A stretch of 64,000 nt of DNA from Piscinibacter sp943370595 (GCA_943370595.1 CALRRO020000003.1:1-64000); one strand, 5' to 3'. Shown: positions 33,377 to 43,500, numbered from the stretch's first letter. A program made the numbers and translations. Notes: generated by a model not told the origin, from the sequence alone.

Positions 33377-34060
33377 ATGCGCCTGCACCTCGATCTTCAC
33401 CCGCGAACCGCAGCACCGCCGCGGCCGCAGACCCGCGCGGAAGAGATCGCCAACGCCGCCAGCCACGCACTCGCCTGCGCGTTGCCGGTGGTCGCCTGGC
33501 CGACGCTGGCGCAGGCCGCGCCGCGCCAGGCCGGCGCGCTGGGCGTGGCGTCGGTGACGGTGTTCTGCGCGACCATGGTGCTGGTCTTCCTCGCCTCCGC
33601 CGTGTACCACGCGCTGCCCGCTGGACGCGCCAAGCTGTGGGCCCGCGCGGCCGACCATGCGGCGATCTACCTCTTCATCGCCGGCAGCAGCACGCCGTTC
33701 ACGCTCGGCGCGATGCCCGGCTGGGTGGGCGTCGCCACCTGCGCGCTGGTGTGGGTGCTGGCGCTGGCCGGCGCGGCGCTCAAGCTGATGCGCCGGCTGA
33801 CCAACCGCCGCCTGTCGCTCGGCCTGTACCTGCTGCTCGGCTGGGGCGCGCTGCTGGCCGCCTGGCCGGGGCTGGTGGCGATGGACGCGAGTGCGCTGCT
33901 GTGGCTGGCCGCCGGGGGCGCGGCCTACCTGATCGGCACGGCGTTCTTCGTGTTCGACTCGTCGCTGCGCTTCGGCCACTTCGTGTGGCACCTGTTCGTG
34001 ATGGCCGGCAGCGGCTGCCACCTGGCCGCGGCGATGGGGCCGGCGCTGGCGGTGGGCTGA
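33377..34060 (+). CDS. Hemolysin III family (PAQR-like) membrane protein
   Basis: A 227-residue seven-TM protein. The PAQR/hemolysin III motifs are present: EEIANAASHALA near residue 22, SAVYHALP near 73, DHAAIYLFIAGSSTPF near 92, and the C-terminal GHFVWHLFVMAGSGCH. Together the Ser/Asp/His residues form the presumed zinc site of the superfamily. Despite the name, hemolytic activity is not shown for most members. The function is likely membrane lipid or stress related. Confidence 0.87.
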   Translation: MRLHLDLHPRTAAPPRPQTRAEEIANAASHALACALPVVAWPTLAQAAPRQAGALGVASVTVFCATMVLVFLASAVYHALPAGRAKLWARAADHAAIYLFIAGSSTPFTLGAMPGWVGVATCALVWVLALAGAALKLMRRLTNRRLSLGLYLLLGWGALLAAWPGLVAMDASALLWLAAGGAAYLIGTAFFVFDSSLRFGHFVWHLFVMAGSGCHLAAAMGPALAVG

Positions 34061-34094
34061 AGCGGTCCGTTGGCCGGGCCGAAGGCGGGCCGGT

Positions 34095-35486
34095 TCAGGC
34101 CGGCAGCGCCCAGCCGCCGCCGAGGGCGCGGTAGACCGCCACCAGCGCGGCCAGGCTGCCCTGCTGCGACTGCACCAGCGCATCGCGCGCCGAGAGCGCC
34201 GTGCGCTCGGCGTCGAGCACGGTCAGCAGGTCGGCCGCACCGGCCTCGTAGCGCACGCGTGCCAGCCGCGCGGCCTCGGCCGACTCGCGTGCCGCGTTCT
34301 CCAGCCGCGTGGACTGTTGCACGCTGCGCGAGTACGACGACAGCGCACCTTCGGTTTCTTCCAGCGCCAGCTGCAGCGTCTGCTCCCACTGCACCAGCGC
34401 CGCCTGCGCACGCGCTTCGCTCGCACCGATGCGGTTGCGCACGCGGCCGAAGTCGAGCGCGCTCCAGCTCAGGCTGGCGCCGAGGTTGGTGCTGCGGCCT
34501 GCGCTCTCGAACAGGTCGGAGGCACGCGAGGCCGTGAAGCCGAGCGCGCCGACCAGGCTGATTCGCGGGTAGAGGTCGGCCTCCGCGACGCCCACCGCGG
34601 CGGTGGCGGCCGCCAGCTGCCGCTCGGCCGCGCGGATGTCGGGGCGGCGCTCGAACAGCGCCTGCGGCGTGCCGACGGCGATCGACTCCGCGCTCGTTGC
34701 CGGCAGGCTGGGCAGCGGCTTCGCCTCGGCCAGCAAGGCGAGCGTCGCGCGCGGCGTGCGGCCACTCAGCGTGGCGATGCGCAGCGCCGTGCGTTCGACC
34801 GCGCCCTGCAGCGCCGGGATCGACGCCTCGGTGCTTTCGACCAGCGCATTGGCACGTGCCACGTCCAGCGGCGTGCCGCGGCCGAGGTCGGCACGGGCCT
34901 TGACGATGCGCTGCGTCTCGCGCTGGTTGGTCAGCGACTCCTGTGCCACCACCAGCCGCTGCTGCAGCGCACGCAGTGCGATGTACTGCGTGGCCAGCTC
35001 CGCGCCGACCAGGCGCTGCGCGGCCAGCACGCCGGCCTCGCCGGCCTGCACCTGCGCCGCGGCCGCTTCGCTGGCGCGGCCCGCGCGGCCGAAGAAGTCG
35101 AGCTCCCAGTTGAAGACGCCGGACACGCTCAGGTAGTTGTCGATCGGGAACCCGACCTCGTTGCCGCGGCCTGCGCCTGCGCCGAGGTTCACGCTCGGCA
35201 AGCGGTTCGCGTCGGCCTCGCCGGCCAGCGCGCGGGCTTCGCGCAGCCGGGCCTGCGCGAGGCGCACGTCGGCGTTGGCCGTGACGGCCTCGGCGATCAG
35301 CGCATCGAGCACCGGGTCGGCGAAGCCGCGCCAGAAGGTGGCGGCCGGCTCGCCGGTGGCGGCAGACATCACGAAGGCCGGCTCGGCCGCATCGGCCTGC
35401 GGCGCGCGGTAGTCGGGGCCGACCGCGCAACCGCCGAGCAGGGCCAGCACGGCCAGCGGGATCAGGGAGATGCGGAACTCAGACAT
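34095..35486 (-). CDS. Outer-membrane efflux lipoprotein (OprM/NodT family)
   Basis: A 463-residue TolC-type channel. A lipoprotein signal ends at LLGGC (Cys near residue 20). Two OEP repeats follow, with GVFNWELDFFGRAG in the first and the matching LSWSALDFGRVRNR in the second. ATG 35486 is chosen because GGAGG lies 6 bases upstream; it overlaps the pump gene by 8 bases. It is the last gene of a tripartite RND efflux operon and spans the outer membrane and periplasm. Confidence 0.92.
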   Translation of the reverse strand: MSEFRISLIPLAVLALLGGCAVGPDYRAPQADAAEPAFVMSAATGEPAATFWRGFADPVLDALIAEAVTANADVRLAQARLREARALAGEADANRLPSVNLGAGAGRGNEVGFPIDNYLSVSGVFNWELDFFGRAGRASEAAAAQVQAGEAGVLAAQRLVGAELATQYIALRALQQRLVVAQESLTNQRETQRIVKARADLGRGTPLDVARANALVESTEASIPALQGAVERTALRIATLSGRTPRATLALLAEAKPLPSLPATSAESIAVGTPQALFERRPDIRAAERQLAAATAAVGVAEADLYPRISLVGALGFTASRASDLFESAGRSTNLGASLSWSALDFGRVRNRIGASEARAQAALVQWEQTLQLALEETEGALSSYSRSVQQSTRLENAARESAEAARLARVRYEAGAADLLTVLDAERTALSARDALVQSQQGSLAALVAVYRALGGGWALPA

Positions 35487-38400
35487 GGTCGCCTCCATGC
35501 TGCAGCGCCACCGACTTGGCGTGCGCAGCCGCCGCACGCCGCTTCTCGGTGAAGCGGCGCAGCACCACGTAGAAGACCGGCGTCAGGAACAGGCCGAAGA
35601 AGGTCACGCCGAGCATGCCGGAGAACACCGCGATGCCCATCGCACGGCGCATCTCGGCGCCGGCGCCGGTGGACAGCACCAGCGGGATCACGCCGGCGAT
35701 GAAGGCGATCGAGGTCATCAGGATCGGGCGCAGCCGCATGCGCGTGGCGTGCACGATGGCATGCATCAGCTTCTCGCCCTTCTCCTCCAGGTCCTTCGCG
35801 AACTCGACGATCAGGATCGCGTTCTTGCACGCCAGGCCGACCAGCACCACCAGCGCCACCTTGGTGAAGATGTTGTTGTCACCCGGCGCGCCGAGCAGCC
35901 CGCTGATCCACACCCCGGCCATCGCCGAGAGGATGCACATCGGCACGATCAGGATGATCGCCAGCGGCAGCGTCCAGCTCTCGTAGGTGGCCGCCAGCAC
36001 CAGGAACACCAGCAGCACGCACAGCGGGAAGATGAGGATCATCGTGTTGCCGGCGATCTTCTCCTGGTAGACCAGCTCGGTCCACTCGTAGCCCAGGCCG
36101 CGCGGCAGCGTCTGCGCGAGGATCTTCTCCATCTCGGCCTGCGCCTGGCCCGAGCTGATGCCGGGCTTGGGCGCGCCGTTGATGTCGGCAGCGAAGAAGC
36201 CGTTGTAGCGCGTCACCGCGCCGGGGCCGAAGGTCGGCTGCACCGTCATGATGGCCGACAGCGGCACCATCTGGCCCTTGTTGTTGCGCACCTTCAGTCG
36301 CCCGATGTCCTCCGCCCGCGCGCGGTGGTCGGCGTCGGCCTGCACGATGACCTGGAAGGTGCGGCCGAAGCGGTTGAAGTCGTTGACGTACAGCGAGCCG
36401 AGATACGTCTGCATGGTCTCGTAGACGTCGGTCAGGCTCACGCCCATCTGCTTGGCCTTGGTGCGGTCGACGTCGGCGAACAGCTGCGGCACGTTGATCT
36501 GGTAGTTGCTGAAGAACTGCGTGATGCCGCTGTTCGGATCGCCGTAGACACGGCCCATCAGCTGCTGCACGGCGCCCTGCAGTGCGCCTTCGCCCAGGCC
36601 GGCCCGATCCTGGATCTGCAGCTTGAAGCCGCTGGCGTTGCCCAGGCCGTTGACCGGCGGCGGCGAGAGCACGAACAGGAAGGCGTCCTGGATCGCGCCC
36701 AGCCGCATGTTGACCTGGCCGACGATGGCGTCGGCGCTGAGCTCGGGCGTCTGGCGCTTGTCGAATTCGTCGAGGCCGAAGAACACGATGCCGGCGTTCG
36801 GCGCGGCGGTGAAGCCGTTGATCGACAGGCCCGGGAAGGCCACCGAGTCCTTGATGCCGGGAACGCCCTGGGCGATGTCCGACAGCCGGCGCAGCACCTC
36901 GGTCGTGCGCTGCAGGCTGGCGCCCTCGGGCAGCTGCGCGATGCCGATCAGGTACTGCTTGTCCTGCTGAGGCACGAAGCCGGGCGGCACGCGCATGAAC
37001 AGCAGCACCGTGGCGACCAGCAGCAGCGCGTAGATCACCAGCGCCACCACCTTGCGCCGCGCCACCACCGTGGTGACGCTGCCGGCGTAGCCGTCCGAAC
37101 TGCGCTTGAAGACCCGGTTGAACCAGCGGAAGAAGCCGCCGAACACCGCGTCCATGCCGCGTGTCAGCCAGTCCTTGGGCACGTCGTGCGGCTTGAGCAG
37201 GATCGCGGCCATCGCCGGTGACAGGGTCAGCGAGTTGAAGGCCGAGATCACGGTCGAGATCGCGATGGTCACGGCGAACTGGCGGTAGAACTGGCCCTCG
37301 AGACCGCTGACGAAGGCGAGCGGCACGAACACGGCGCACAGCACCAGGCCGATCGCGACGATGGGCCCGCTGACCTCGTGCATCGCCTTGACCGCCGCGT
37401 CGCGCGGGTTCAGGCCCTCCTCGATGTTGCGCTCGACGTTCTCGACCACCACGATCGCGTCGTCGACGACGATGCCGATCGACAGCACGAGGCCGAAGAG
37501 CGTGAGCGTGTTGATCGAGAAGCCCAGCGCCAGCAGCACCGCGAAGGTGCCGACGATGGACACCGGCACCGCCAGCAGCGGGATGATCGACGCGCGCCAG
37601 GTCTGCAGGAAGATCACCACCACCAGCACGACCAGCAGGATGGCCTCGACCAGCGTCGAGATCACCTTCTCGATCGAGGTGCGCACGAAGCGCGTCGGGT
37701 CGTAGACGATGGCGTAGTCGACGCCGGGCGGGAAGTCCTTCTTCAGCTCGTCCATCGTCGCGCGCACCTGCGCTGACAGCGCCAGCGCGTTCGAGTTCGG
37801 TGCCTGGAAGATGCCCAGCGCGGCGGCCTCCTTGTTGTTCAGCAGCGAGCCGAGCGCATAGGTGTTCGGGCCCATCTCGACGCGGCCGATGTCCTTCACG
37901 CGCACCAGCGAGCCGTCGGCGTTGTCGGCACTGACGATCACGTCGGCGAACTCGGCCTCGGTGGACAGCCGCCCCTGCGTGTTGACGGCGAGCTGGAACT
38001 CGGTGCGGTTCGGTGCCGGCGGTGCGCCGACGACGCCGGCCGCGACCTGCGCGTTCTGCTCGCGCAGCGCCTTGACCACGTCGGCCGAGGTCAGGTTGCG
38101 CGCGGCCAGCTTGTCGGGGTCGAGCCAGATGCGCATCGCGTAGTCGCCCGAGCCGAAGGCCAGCACGGTGCCGATGCCCTGGATGCGCAGCAGCTGGTCG
38201 CGCACGTTCAGCGCCGCGTAGTTGCGCAGGTACAGCGCGTCGTAGCGGTTGTCCGGCGACACCATGTGCACGACCATGATGAAGTTCGGCGAACTCTTCT
38301 CGGTGGTCACGCCGATCTGGCGCACGATCTCGGGCAGGCGCGGCAGCGCGCGGTTGACGCGGTTCTGCACCTCGGTAGCCGCGACCTCCGGGTTGGTGCC

Positions 38401-38694
38401 GATCTTGAAGCTGATCGACAGCGTCATCGAGCCGTCCGCCGAGGCCTGGCTGTTCATGTACAGCATGTTCTCGACGCCGTTGATCTGCTCTTCCAGCGGC
38501 GTGGCGACGGTCTCGGCGATGACGCGCGGGTTGGCGCCGGGGAACTGGGCCCGCACCACCACCTGCGGCGGCGTGACCTCGGGGTACTCGGAGATCGGCA
38601 GCCGCTGCACGGCGATCAGGCCGACCAGGAAGATCATGATCGACAGCACCGCCGCGAAGCGCGGGCGGTCGATGAAGAAGCGCGAGATGTTCAT
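35479..38694 (-). CDS. RND multidrug efflux permease, HAE1 family (MexF/OqxB-like)
   Basis: A 1071-residue inner-membrane proton-driven pump. The opening MNISRFFIDRPRFAAVLSIM is typical of the HAE1 group and closest to MexF/OqxB. The TM4 block GIVVDDAIVVVENVERNIEE carries the two proton-relay Asp residues, and a second repeat follows with ATYESW. The length is normal. It lies 10 bases after the adaptor gene. Substrates cannot be inferred reliably. Confidence 0.95.
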   Translation of the reverse strand: MNISRFFIDRPRFAAVLSIMIFLVGLIAVQRLPISEYPEVTPPQVVVRAQFPGANPRVIAETVATPLEEQINGVENMLYMNSQASADGSMTLSISFKIGTNPEVAATEVQNRVNRALPRLPEIVRQIGVTTEKSSPNFIMVVHMVSPDNRYDALYLRNYAALNVRDQLLRIQGIGTVLAFGSGDYAMRIWLDPDKLAARNLTSADVVKALREQNAQVAAGVVGAPPAPNRTEFQLAVNTQGRLSTEAEFADVIVSADNADGSLVRVKDIGRVEMGPNTYALGSLLNNKEAAALGIFQAPNSNALALSAQVRATMDELKKDFPPGVDYAIVYDPTRFVRTSIEKVISTLVEAILLVVLVVVIFLQTWRASIIPLLAVPVSIVGTFAVLLALGFSINTLTLFGLVLSIGIVVDDAIVVVENVERNIEEGLNPRDAAVKAMHEVSGPIVAIGLVLCAVFVPLAFVSGLEGQFYRQFAVTIAISTVISAFNSLTLSPAMAAILLKPHDVPKDWLTRGMDAVFGGFFRWFNRVFKRSSDGYAGSVTTVVARRKVVALVIYALLLVATVLLFMRVPPGFVPQQDKQYLIGIAQLPEGASLQRTTEVLRRLSDIAQGVPGIKDSVAFPGLSINGFTAAPNAGIVFFGLDEFDKRQTPELSADAIVGQVNMRLGAIQDAFLFVLSPPPVNGLGNASGFKLQIQDRAGLGEGALQGAVQQLMGRVYGDPNSGITQFFSNYQINVPQLFADVDRTKAKQMGVSLTDVYETMQTYLGSLYVNDFNRFGRTFQVIVQADADHRARAEDIGRLKVRNNKGQMVPLSAIMTVQPTFGPGAVTRYNGFFAADINGAPKPGISSGQAQAEMEKILAQTLPRGLGYEWTELVYQEKIAGNTMILIFPLCVLLVFLVLAATYESWTLPLAIILIVPMCILSAMAGVWISGLLGAPGDNNIFTKVALVVLVGLACKNAILIVEFAKDLEEKGEKLMHAIVHATRMRLRPILMTSIAFIAGVIPLVLSTGAGAEMRRAMGIAVFSGMLGVTFFGLFLTPVFYVVLRRFTEKRRAAAAHAKSVALQHGGDHV

Positions 38695-38704
38695 GGCGCG
38701 TGCC

Positions 38705-39916
38705 TCAGGCCTTCTTCGGTGCCGACGCGCCACCGGCGGGTGCCGAGGCAGGCGCAGCGCCCGGCGGCGGTGCGGGCGGCGCCTCCACCGGCATGCCCTG
38801 CGCATCGACCGGCAGCACCTGCGCGTTCAGCGGCGCGCCGGGGCGCACCCGCTGCAGGCCGTTGACGACCACCAGCTCGCCGGCCTTCAGGCCGCCGGTG
38901 ATGACGCGCATGCCGTCGACCAGCGCGCCGAGCTGCACCTCGCGGAACTGCGCGGTCTTGTCGGCGCCGACCACGAACACGTAGCGCTTGGTCTGGTCGG
39001 TGCCGATGGCGCGCTCGGGCGTCAGCACCGCACCCGTGGCGGTGCCGCCGGACAGGCGCACGCGGGCGTACAGCCCGGGCAGGAAGCGGCGGTCCTTGTT
39101 GTCGAACACCGCGCGCATGCGGATCGCGCCGGTGGCCGGGTTCAGGCGGTTGTCGACGAAGTCGACGTTGCCGGCGTGCGGGAAGCCGCTCTCGTCGGAC
39201 AGGGCCATCTCGACCTTGGGCAGCGCGCCGCCCTTGCCCGAGGCGCGCGCACGCAGGTAGGCCTGCTCGCTGACGTCGAACCAGGCATGCACCTTGTCCT
39301 GCGCGACCAGCGTGGTCAGCACCGGGTCGCCTACCGCGACCAGGTTGCCTGCGGTGACGTTGGCGCGCGAGGCGCGGCCGGCGATCGGTGCGCGGATCTG
39401 CGTGTACTCGATGTTCAGCCGCGCCGCCGCCACGCCCGCCTCGGCGGCCTTCACCGCAGAGGCCGCGTTGCGCGCCGACGCCTCGGCCTGGTCGGCCTCC
39501 TGCTGCGAGACGGCCTTCTGATCGAGCAGCTTGCGGGTGCGTGCCAGCTCGGTGTCGGCCAGCGCGGCGGCGTTGCGTGCGGACGCGAGCTGCGCTTCCA
39601 GCCGGTTCAGCTCGGCCGCATAGGGGCGCGCGTCGATGCTGAACATCAGCTCGCCGCGCTTGAGCTCCTGACCGTCGCGGAAGTGCACGCGCTGCAGCGT
39701 GCCGGCCACGCGCGAGCGGATCTCGACGGTCTCGGTGGCTTCCAGGCGGCCGCTGAACTCCTCGTACAGCGGCACGTTGCGACTGACCGCCGGCGCGGCC
39801 GACACCGGCGGCGCCATCGGCGGCCCGCCCTGGGCCTGGCTGCGGCCGCAGCCGCTGATCGAGACGGTGCCGGCAACGGCAATCGAAAGCGCGAGCGCGC
39901 GAGCGCCAGGAGTCAT
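38705..39916 (-). CDS. RND periplasmic adaptor lipoprotein (MexE-like)
   Basis: A 403-residue membrane-fusion protein. A lipoprotein signal ends at SISGC (Cys near 23). Lipoyl half-motifs flank a coiled-coil hairpin (about residues 95-165, alanine/glutamate rich). Beta-barrel and membrane-proximal domains follow, with GNVDFVDNRLNPATGAIRMR typical of MexE/AcrA. The C-terminal 35 residues are a proline/alanine-rich tail. It is the first gene of the efflux operon. No regulator gene lies next to it in the window. Confidence 0.93.
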   Translation of the reverse strand: MTPGARALALSIAVAGTVSISGCGRSQAQGGPPMAPPVSAAPAVSRNVPLYEEFSGRLEATETVEIRSRVAGTLQRVHFRDGQELKRGELMFSIDARPYAAELNRLEAQLASARNAAALADTELARTRKLLDQKAVSQQEADQAEASARNAASAVKAAEAGVAAARLNIEYTQIRAPIAGRASRANVTAGNLVAVGDPVLTTLVAQDKVHAWFDVSEQAYLRARASGKGGALPKVEMALSDESGFPHAGNVDFVDNRLNPATGAIRMRAVFDNKDRRFLPGLYARVRLSGGTATGAVLTPERAIGTDQTKRYVFVVGADKTAQFREVQLGALVDGMRVITGGLKAGELVVVNGLQRVRPGAPLNAQVLPVDAQGMPVEAPPAPPPGAAPASAPAGGASAPKKA

Positions 39917-40092
39917 GGCCTGTCCTCGAAAAGGCGTTCGCCCGGCCTCATGGGCCGACGAACCGGTTCAGTGGAGATGCACGCGGGGGAGGCGAGCCGG
40001 TGGGCTCGGCGTGCGGGGGACTGCTCTTGACCGATGCTAACCAAAGACGCGAGCGTCTGCAGGCGAGCCCGCGGCGCGGCGGCCGCCGCCGA

Positions 40093-40998
40093 TCAGACGC
40101 GCGTGATCGGCATCAGCGGCGCGAAGTCGCCGTCACGCTTTTCCTTCCAGGCGGCGATGGCCTCGGCCATCTCGGTGGTGTCGAAGATCGCGCTCTGCAG
40201 TAGCGTCATCTGCTGCAGCGCCGCGGCGGTGCCGTGGTCGCGTGCGTGGTTGAGCGCCATCTTGCTGCCGGCCACGGCCAGCGGCGACTTGGCGGCGATC
40301 TGCCGTGCCAGCGTCAGCGCGTGGTCGAGCAGCGCGCCCGGGTCGGCCAGCACGGCGTTGACGAGGCCGGTCTCGAGCGCGCGCTTGGCTACGACCCACT
40401 CGCCGGTGTAGGCCATCTGCCGCGCCACGCCGGGCGGCACGATCTTCGCCAGGCGTTGCAGCACGCCGAGGTCGGCCATCATGCCGATGTGGATCTCCTG
40501 CACGGTGAAGAAGGCGTCGGCGCTGCAGACGCGGATGTCGCAGGCGGTGGCGAGGTCGAGCGCGCCGCCGATGCAGCCGCCCTGCACCGCGCAGATCACC
40601 GGGAAGCGTGCTTCGTCGATCGCACTGAAGCAGTCGACGAGGCGGCGCAGTGACTCCTGGAAGCTCAGCCGCGCCCGCGCGCTGCCGGTGTCGAGCATCT
40701 GCATCAGCGCGCCGACGGCCTGGCGCTGCGAGTCGCCGTTCGGGTCGCGGCGGTCCGAGGCCGGCGAGGCGGTCGGGGCCGGGGCGCCGGCGAACACATC
40801 CAGCGCCATGCCGGCGCTGAAGTGCTTGCCGGTCGACGAGATCACCAGCGCCCGCGTGCTGCCGTCGTCCTGCAGGCCGCGCACCGCGTTGCGCAGCGCC
40901 GGGAAGAACGCCGGCGTCATGGTGTTCATGCGCTCGGGGCGGTTGAGCTGCAGGTGGGCGACCGGGCCGTCGTGCTGCAGGGTGAAGAAATCGTTCAT
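40093..40998 (-). CDS. Enoyl-CoA hydratase/isomerase family protein
   Basis: A 301-residue crotonase-fold enzyme. The oxyanion-hole segments are KHFSAGMALDVF and QGGCIGGALDLATACD, and the acidic residue region is TVQEIHIGMMADLGVLQR. The AADVGTL-like pattern with Asp in place of one Glu resembles dienoyl-CoA isomerase-type members. The exact reaction is undecided. It is divergent from the lipase-like gene at 41087. Confidence 0.88.
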   Translation of the reverse strand: MNDFFTLQHDGPVAHLQLNRPERMNTMTPAFFPALRNAVRGLQDDGSTRALVISSTGKHFSAGMALDVFAGAPAPTASPASDRRDPNGDSQRQAVGALMQMLDTGSARARLSFQESLRRLVDCFSAIDEARFPVICAVQGGCIGGALDLATACDIRVCSADAFFTVQEIHIGMMADLGVLQRLAKIVPPGVARQMAYTGEWVVAKRALETGLVNAVLADPGALLDHALTLARQIAAKSPLAVAGSKMALNHARDHGTAAALQQMTLLQSAIFDTTEMAEAIAAWKEKRDGDFAPLMPITRV

Positions 40999-41086
40999 CG
41001 CGTACTCCAACGAGGGCCGAGAGACTAGCGCTGCGCGCCGGCTTGTCAATCCCGCAGGACAGCCGCCACTGCCTACACTGGGCGTC

Positions 41087-41932
41087 ATGACGCCGACCCT
41101 GAGCACAGCCAGCACCGCCGATGGACTGACCTTGCACCTGCACCGCTGGCCGCGCCCGCAGGCTCACGGCACGGTGCTGATCGTCCACGGCCTGGGCGAG
41201 CACGGCGGCCGCTACGCCCACGTGGCCGCCATGCTGAACGACGCCGGCTGGGACGTGGTCTCGTACGACCACCGCGGCCACGGCCGCAGCGCGGGCGCGC
41301 GCGGACGCATCGCGCACGACGAGGCCCTGCTCGAGGACCTCGCCGTCGTGATCGATGCTGTGCGCGCGGCGCAGCCGGGCAAGCTGGTGCTGCTCGGCCA
41401 CAGCATGGGCGGGCTGATCGCGGCTCGCTTCGTCGCCGAGGGCCTGCAGACGCCGCCGGCGCGCTGGCACCGCGAGGTCGACGCGCTGGTGCTGTCCTCG
41501 CCGGCGCTGGCCGCCGACATGAACGTGCTGCAGAAGTTGCTGCTGGCCACGCTCGGTGGCCTCGCGCCGGACCTGGCGGTGGGCAACGGCCTGAAGCCCG
41601 CCTGGGTGTCCCGCGATGCTGCGGTGGTGCGCGCCTACGTGGCCGATCCGCTGGTGCACGACCGCATCACCCCGCGGCTGGCACGCTTCATCCTCGATGG
41701 CGGCGAACTCGTGCGTCGCCTCGCACCGCGCTGGCACGTGACGACGCTGCTGATGTGGGCCGGCAGCGACCGATGCGTTGCGCCGCGCGGCAGCGCCGAG
41801 TTCGCGCAGGCGGCGCCGGCCGGCGTCGTGCAGGCGCAGGTGTTTGCGCCGCTCTGCCACGAGATCTTCAACGAGCCCGAGCAGGCCCAGGTGTTTGCGC
41901 GCCTGCGCGAGTGGCTGCTGCAGCAAGGCTGA
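41087..41932 (+). CDS. Alpha/beta hydrolase, monoacylglycerol lipase / lysophospholipase type
   Basis: A 281-residue hydrolase. The oxyanion segment is VHGLGEHGGRYAHVA, SYDHRGHGRSAG follows, the nucleophile Ser is in LLGHSMGGLIA (near residue 107), and the late Asp/His lie in WAGSDRCV and LCHEIFNE. These are the hallmarks of the monoglyceride lipase / PldB family (serine aminopeptidase S33-like). Probably cytoplasmic, as no signal peptide is seen. The substrate is inferred from family only. Confidence 0.87.
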   Translation: MTPTLSTASTADGLTLHLHRWPRPQAHGTVLIVHGLGEHGGRYAHVAAMLNDAGWDVVSYDHRGHGRSAGARGRIAHDEALLEDLAVVIDAVRAAQPGKLVLLGHSMGGLIAARFVAEGLQTPPARWHREVDALVLSSPALAADMNVLQKLLLATLGGLAPDLAVGNGLKPAWVSRDAAVVRAYVADPLVHDRITPRLARFILDGGELVRRLAPRWHVTTLLMWAGSDRCVAPRGSAEFAQAAPAGVVQAQVFAPLCHEIFNEPEQAQVFARLREWLLQQG

Positions 41933-41977
41933 GCCGGTTCTACACTCGTCGTCCTGCCTTCGAAGGGAGTGCCCCGA

Positions 41978-43453
41978 ATGAACGCCCGTGATCCGCTGCT
42001 GCCGCTGCAGCCCGACGAAGCCTCCGCGATCGCCGACTTCGCCGCACAGGCCTGGGACGAGCGCATCGTCCCGGCGCTGACCGACTACATCGCCATTCCC
42101 GCCAAGAGCCCGATGTTCGATGCGGACTGGGCGAACAACGGCTACATCGAGCGTGTGGTCCGTGACGCAGCCACCTGGGTGGAAGGGCGCAAGATCGCCG
42201 GCCTGACGCTCGAGGTGGTGCGCCTGCCCGGCCGCACGCCGGTGATCTTCTTCGAGGTGCCGGCCACCAAGGCAGGCAGCACCGACACCATCTGTCTGTA
42301 CGGCCACCTCGACAAGCAGCCCGAGTTCAACGGCTGGCGCAACGACCTGGGGCCCTGGACGCCGAAGTACGAGAACGGCCTGCTCTACGGCCGCGGCGGC
42401 GCCGACGACGGTTATGCGGTCTACGCCTCGATCACCGCGATCGAGGCGCTCGACCGGCAGGGCATCCCGAGGCCGCGCTGCGTCGGCATCATCGAGAGCT
42501 GCGAGGAAAGCGGCTCGTTCGACCTGCCGGCCTACATCGACATCCTGCGGCCGCGGCTGGGCAACGTCGCGCTGGTGGTCTGCCTGGACAGCGGTGCCGG
42601 CAACTACGACCAGCTGTGGCTGACCACCAGCCTGCGCGGCAACGTCACCGGCACGTTGAAGGTGGAGATCCTCACCGAGGGCGTGCACTCGGGCGACTCG
42701 AGCGGCCTGGTGCCGTCGAGCTTCCGCATCCTGCGCCAGGTGCTCGACCGCCTGGAGGACTCGAAGACCGGCAACCTGCTGCCGCAGGCCTTCCATTGCG
42801 AGATCCCGGCCGACCGCCTCGAGCAGGCGCGCGCCACCGCGGCCATCCTCGGCGACGAGGTGTGGAAGCGCTTTCCCTGGGCGTGCGGCGCCGATGGCGG
42901 CCCGACCCTGCCCACCACCACCGACCCGACGCAGGCGCTGCTCAACCGCACCTGGAAGCCGACGCTCAGCGTGACCGGCGCCGATGGCTTCCCCGAACTG
43001 CGCAACGCCGGCAACGTGCTGCGGCCGTACACCGCGTTCAAGCTGTCGCTGCGACTGCCGCCGCTGGTCGACGGGAACTGCGCCGCCGCCGAACTGAAGG
43101 CGCTGCTCGAGGACAACGCGCCCTACAACGCCAAGGTCACCTTCGCGGCCGATGGCCGTGTCGGTGCGCAAGGGGCCAGCGGCTGGAACGCGCCGGCGCT
43201 GGCGCCCTGGCTGGACGCCGCGCTGAACGCCGCGTCGACCACGCACTTCGGCGAGTCCTGCGGCTACATCGGACAGGGCGGCACGATCCCGCTGATGGGC
43301 ATGCTGCAGCAGGGCTTCCCGCAGGCGCAGATGATGGTCTGCGGCGTGCTCGGGCCGAAGAGCAATGCACATGGCCCGAACGAATTCCTGCATGTGCCGT
43401 ATGGCAAGAAATTGACGGCAGCGGTCGCACAAGTGATGGCCGCCTGCCCGTAG
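41978..43453 (+). CDS. M20-family metallopeptidase
   Basis: A 491-residue zinc-dependent peptidase/deacylase. The metal-binding blocks are visible: LYGHLDKQPEF near residue 107, YGRGGADDGYAVYA near 136, and IESCEESGSFD near 170, followed by a dimerisation domain and a C-terminal His region (GPNEFLHVPYGKK). ATG 41978 has AAGGGA upstream; a GTG nine bases earlier is less likely. The substrate is likely a dipeptide or N-acyl amino acid. Confidence 0.9.
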   Translation: MNARDPLLPLQPDEASAIADFAAQAWDERIVPALTDYIAIPAKSPMFDADWANNGYIERVVRDAATWVEGRKIAGLTLEVVRLPGRTPVIFFEVPATKAGSTDTICLYGHLDKQPEFNGWRNDLGPWTPKYENGLLYGRGGADDGYAVYASITAIEALDRQGIPRPRCVGIIESCEESGSFDLPAYIDILRPRLGNVALVVCLDSGAGNYDQLWLTTSLRGNVTGTLKVEILTEGVHSGDSSGLVPSSFRILRQVLDRLEDSKTGNLLPQAFHCEIPADRLEQARATAAILGDEVWKRFPWACGADGGPTLPTTTDPTQALLNRTWKPTLSVTGADGFPELRNAGNVLRPYTAFKLSLRLPPLVDGNCAAAELKALLEDNAPYNAKVTFAADGRVGAQGASGWNAPALAPWLDAALNAASTTHFGESCGYIGQGGTIPLMGMLQQGFPQAQMMVCGVLGPKSNAHGPNEFLHVPYGKKLTAAVAQVMAACP

Positions 43454-43482
43454 TCGCGGCTTTCGTGGCAGCCGCCACAACT

Positions 43483-43500
43483 GCGCGGTTTTCGCCGCGC
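43483..43500 (+). terminator. Short stem-loop after the M20 peptidase gene
   Basis: GCGCGG-TTTTCG-CCGCGC forms a 6-bp stem 29 bases after the stop codon. There is no T tract downstream, so termination efficiency is uncertain. Confidence 0.3.

Noticed and set aside
39917..40092. A LysR-type box (TTG-N12-CAA) ahead of the efflux operon
   Set aside because: Only the outer three bases match on each side, which is too weak to report as a site.
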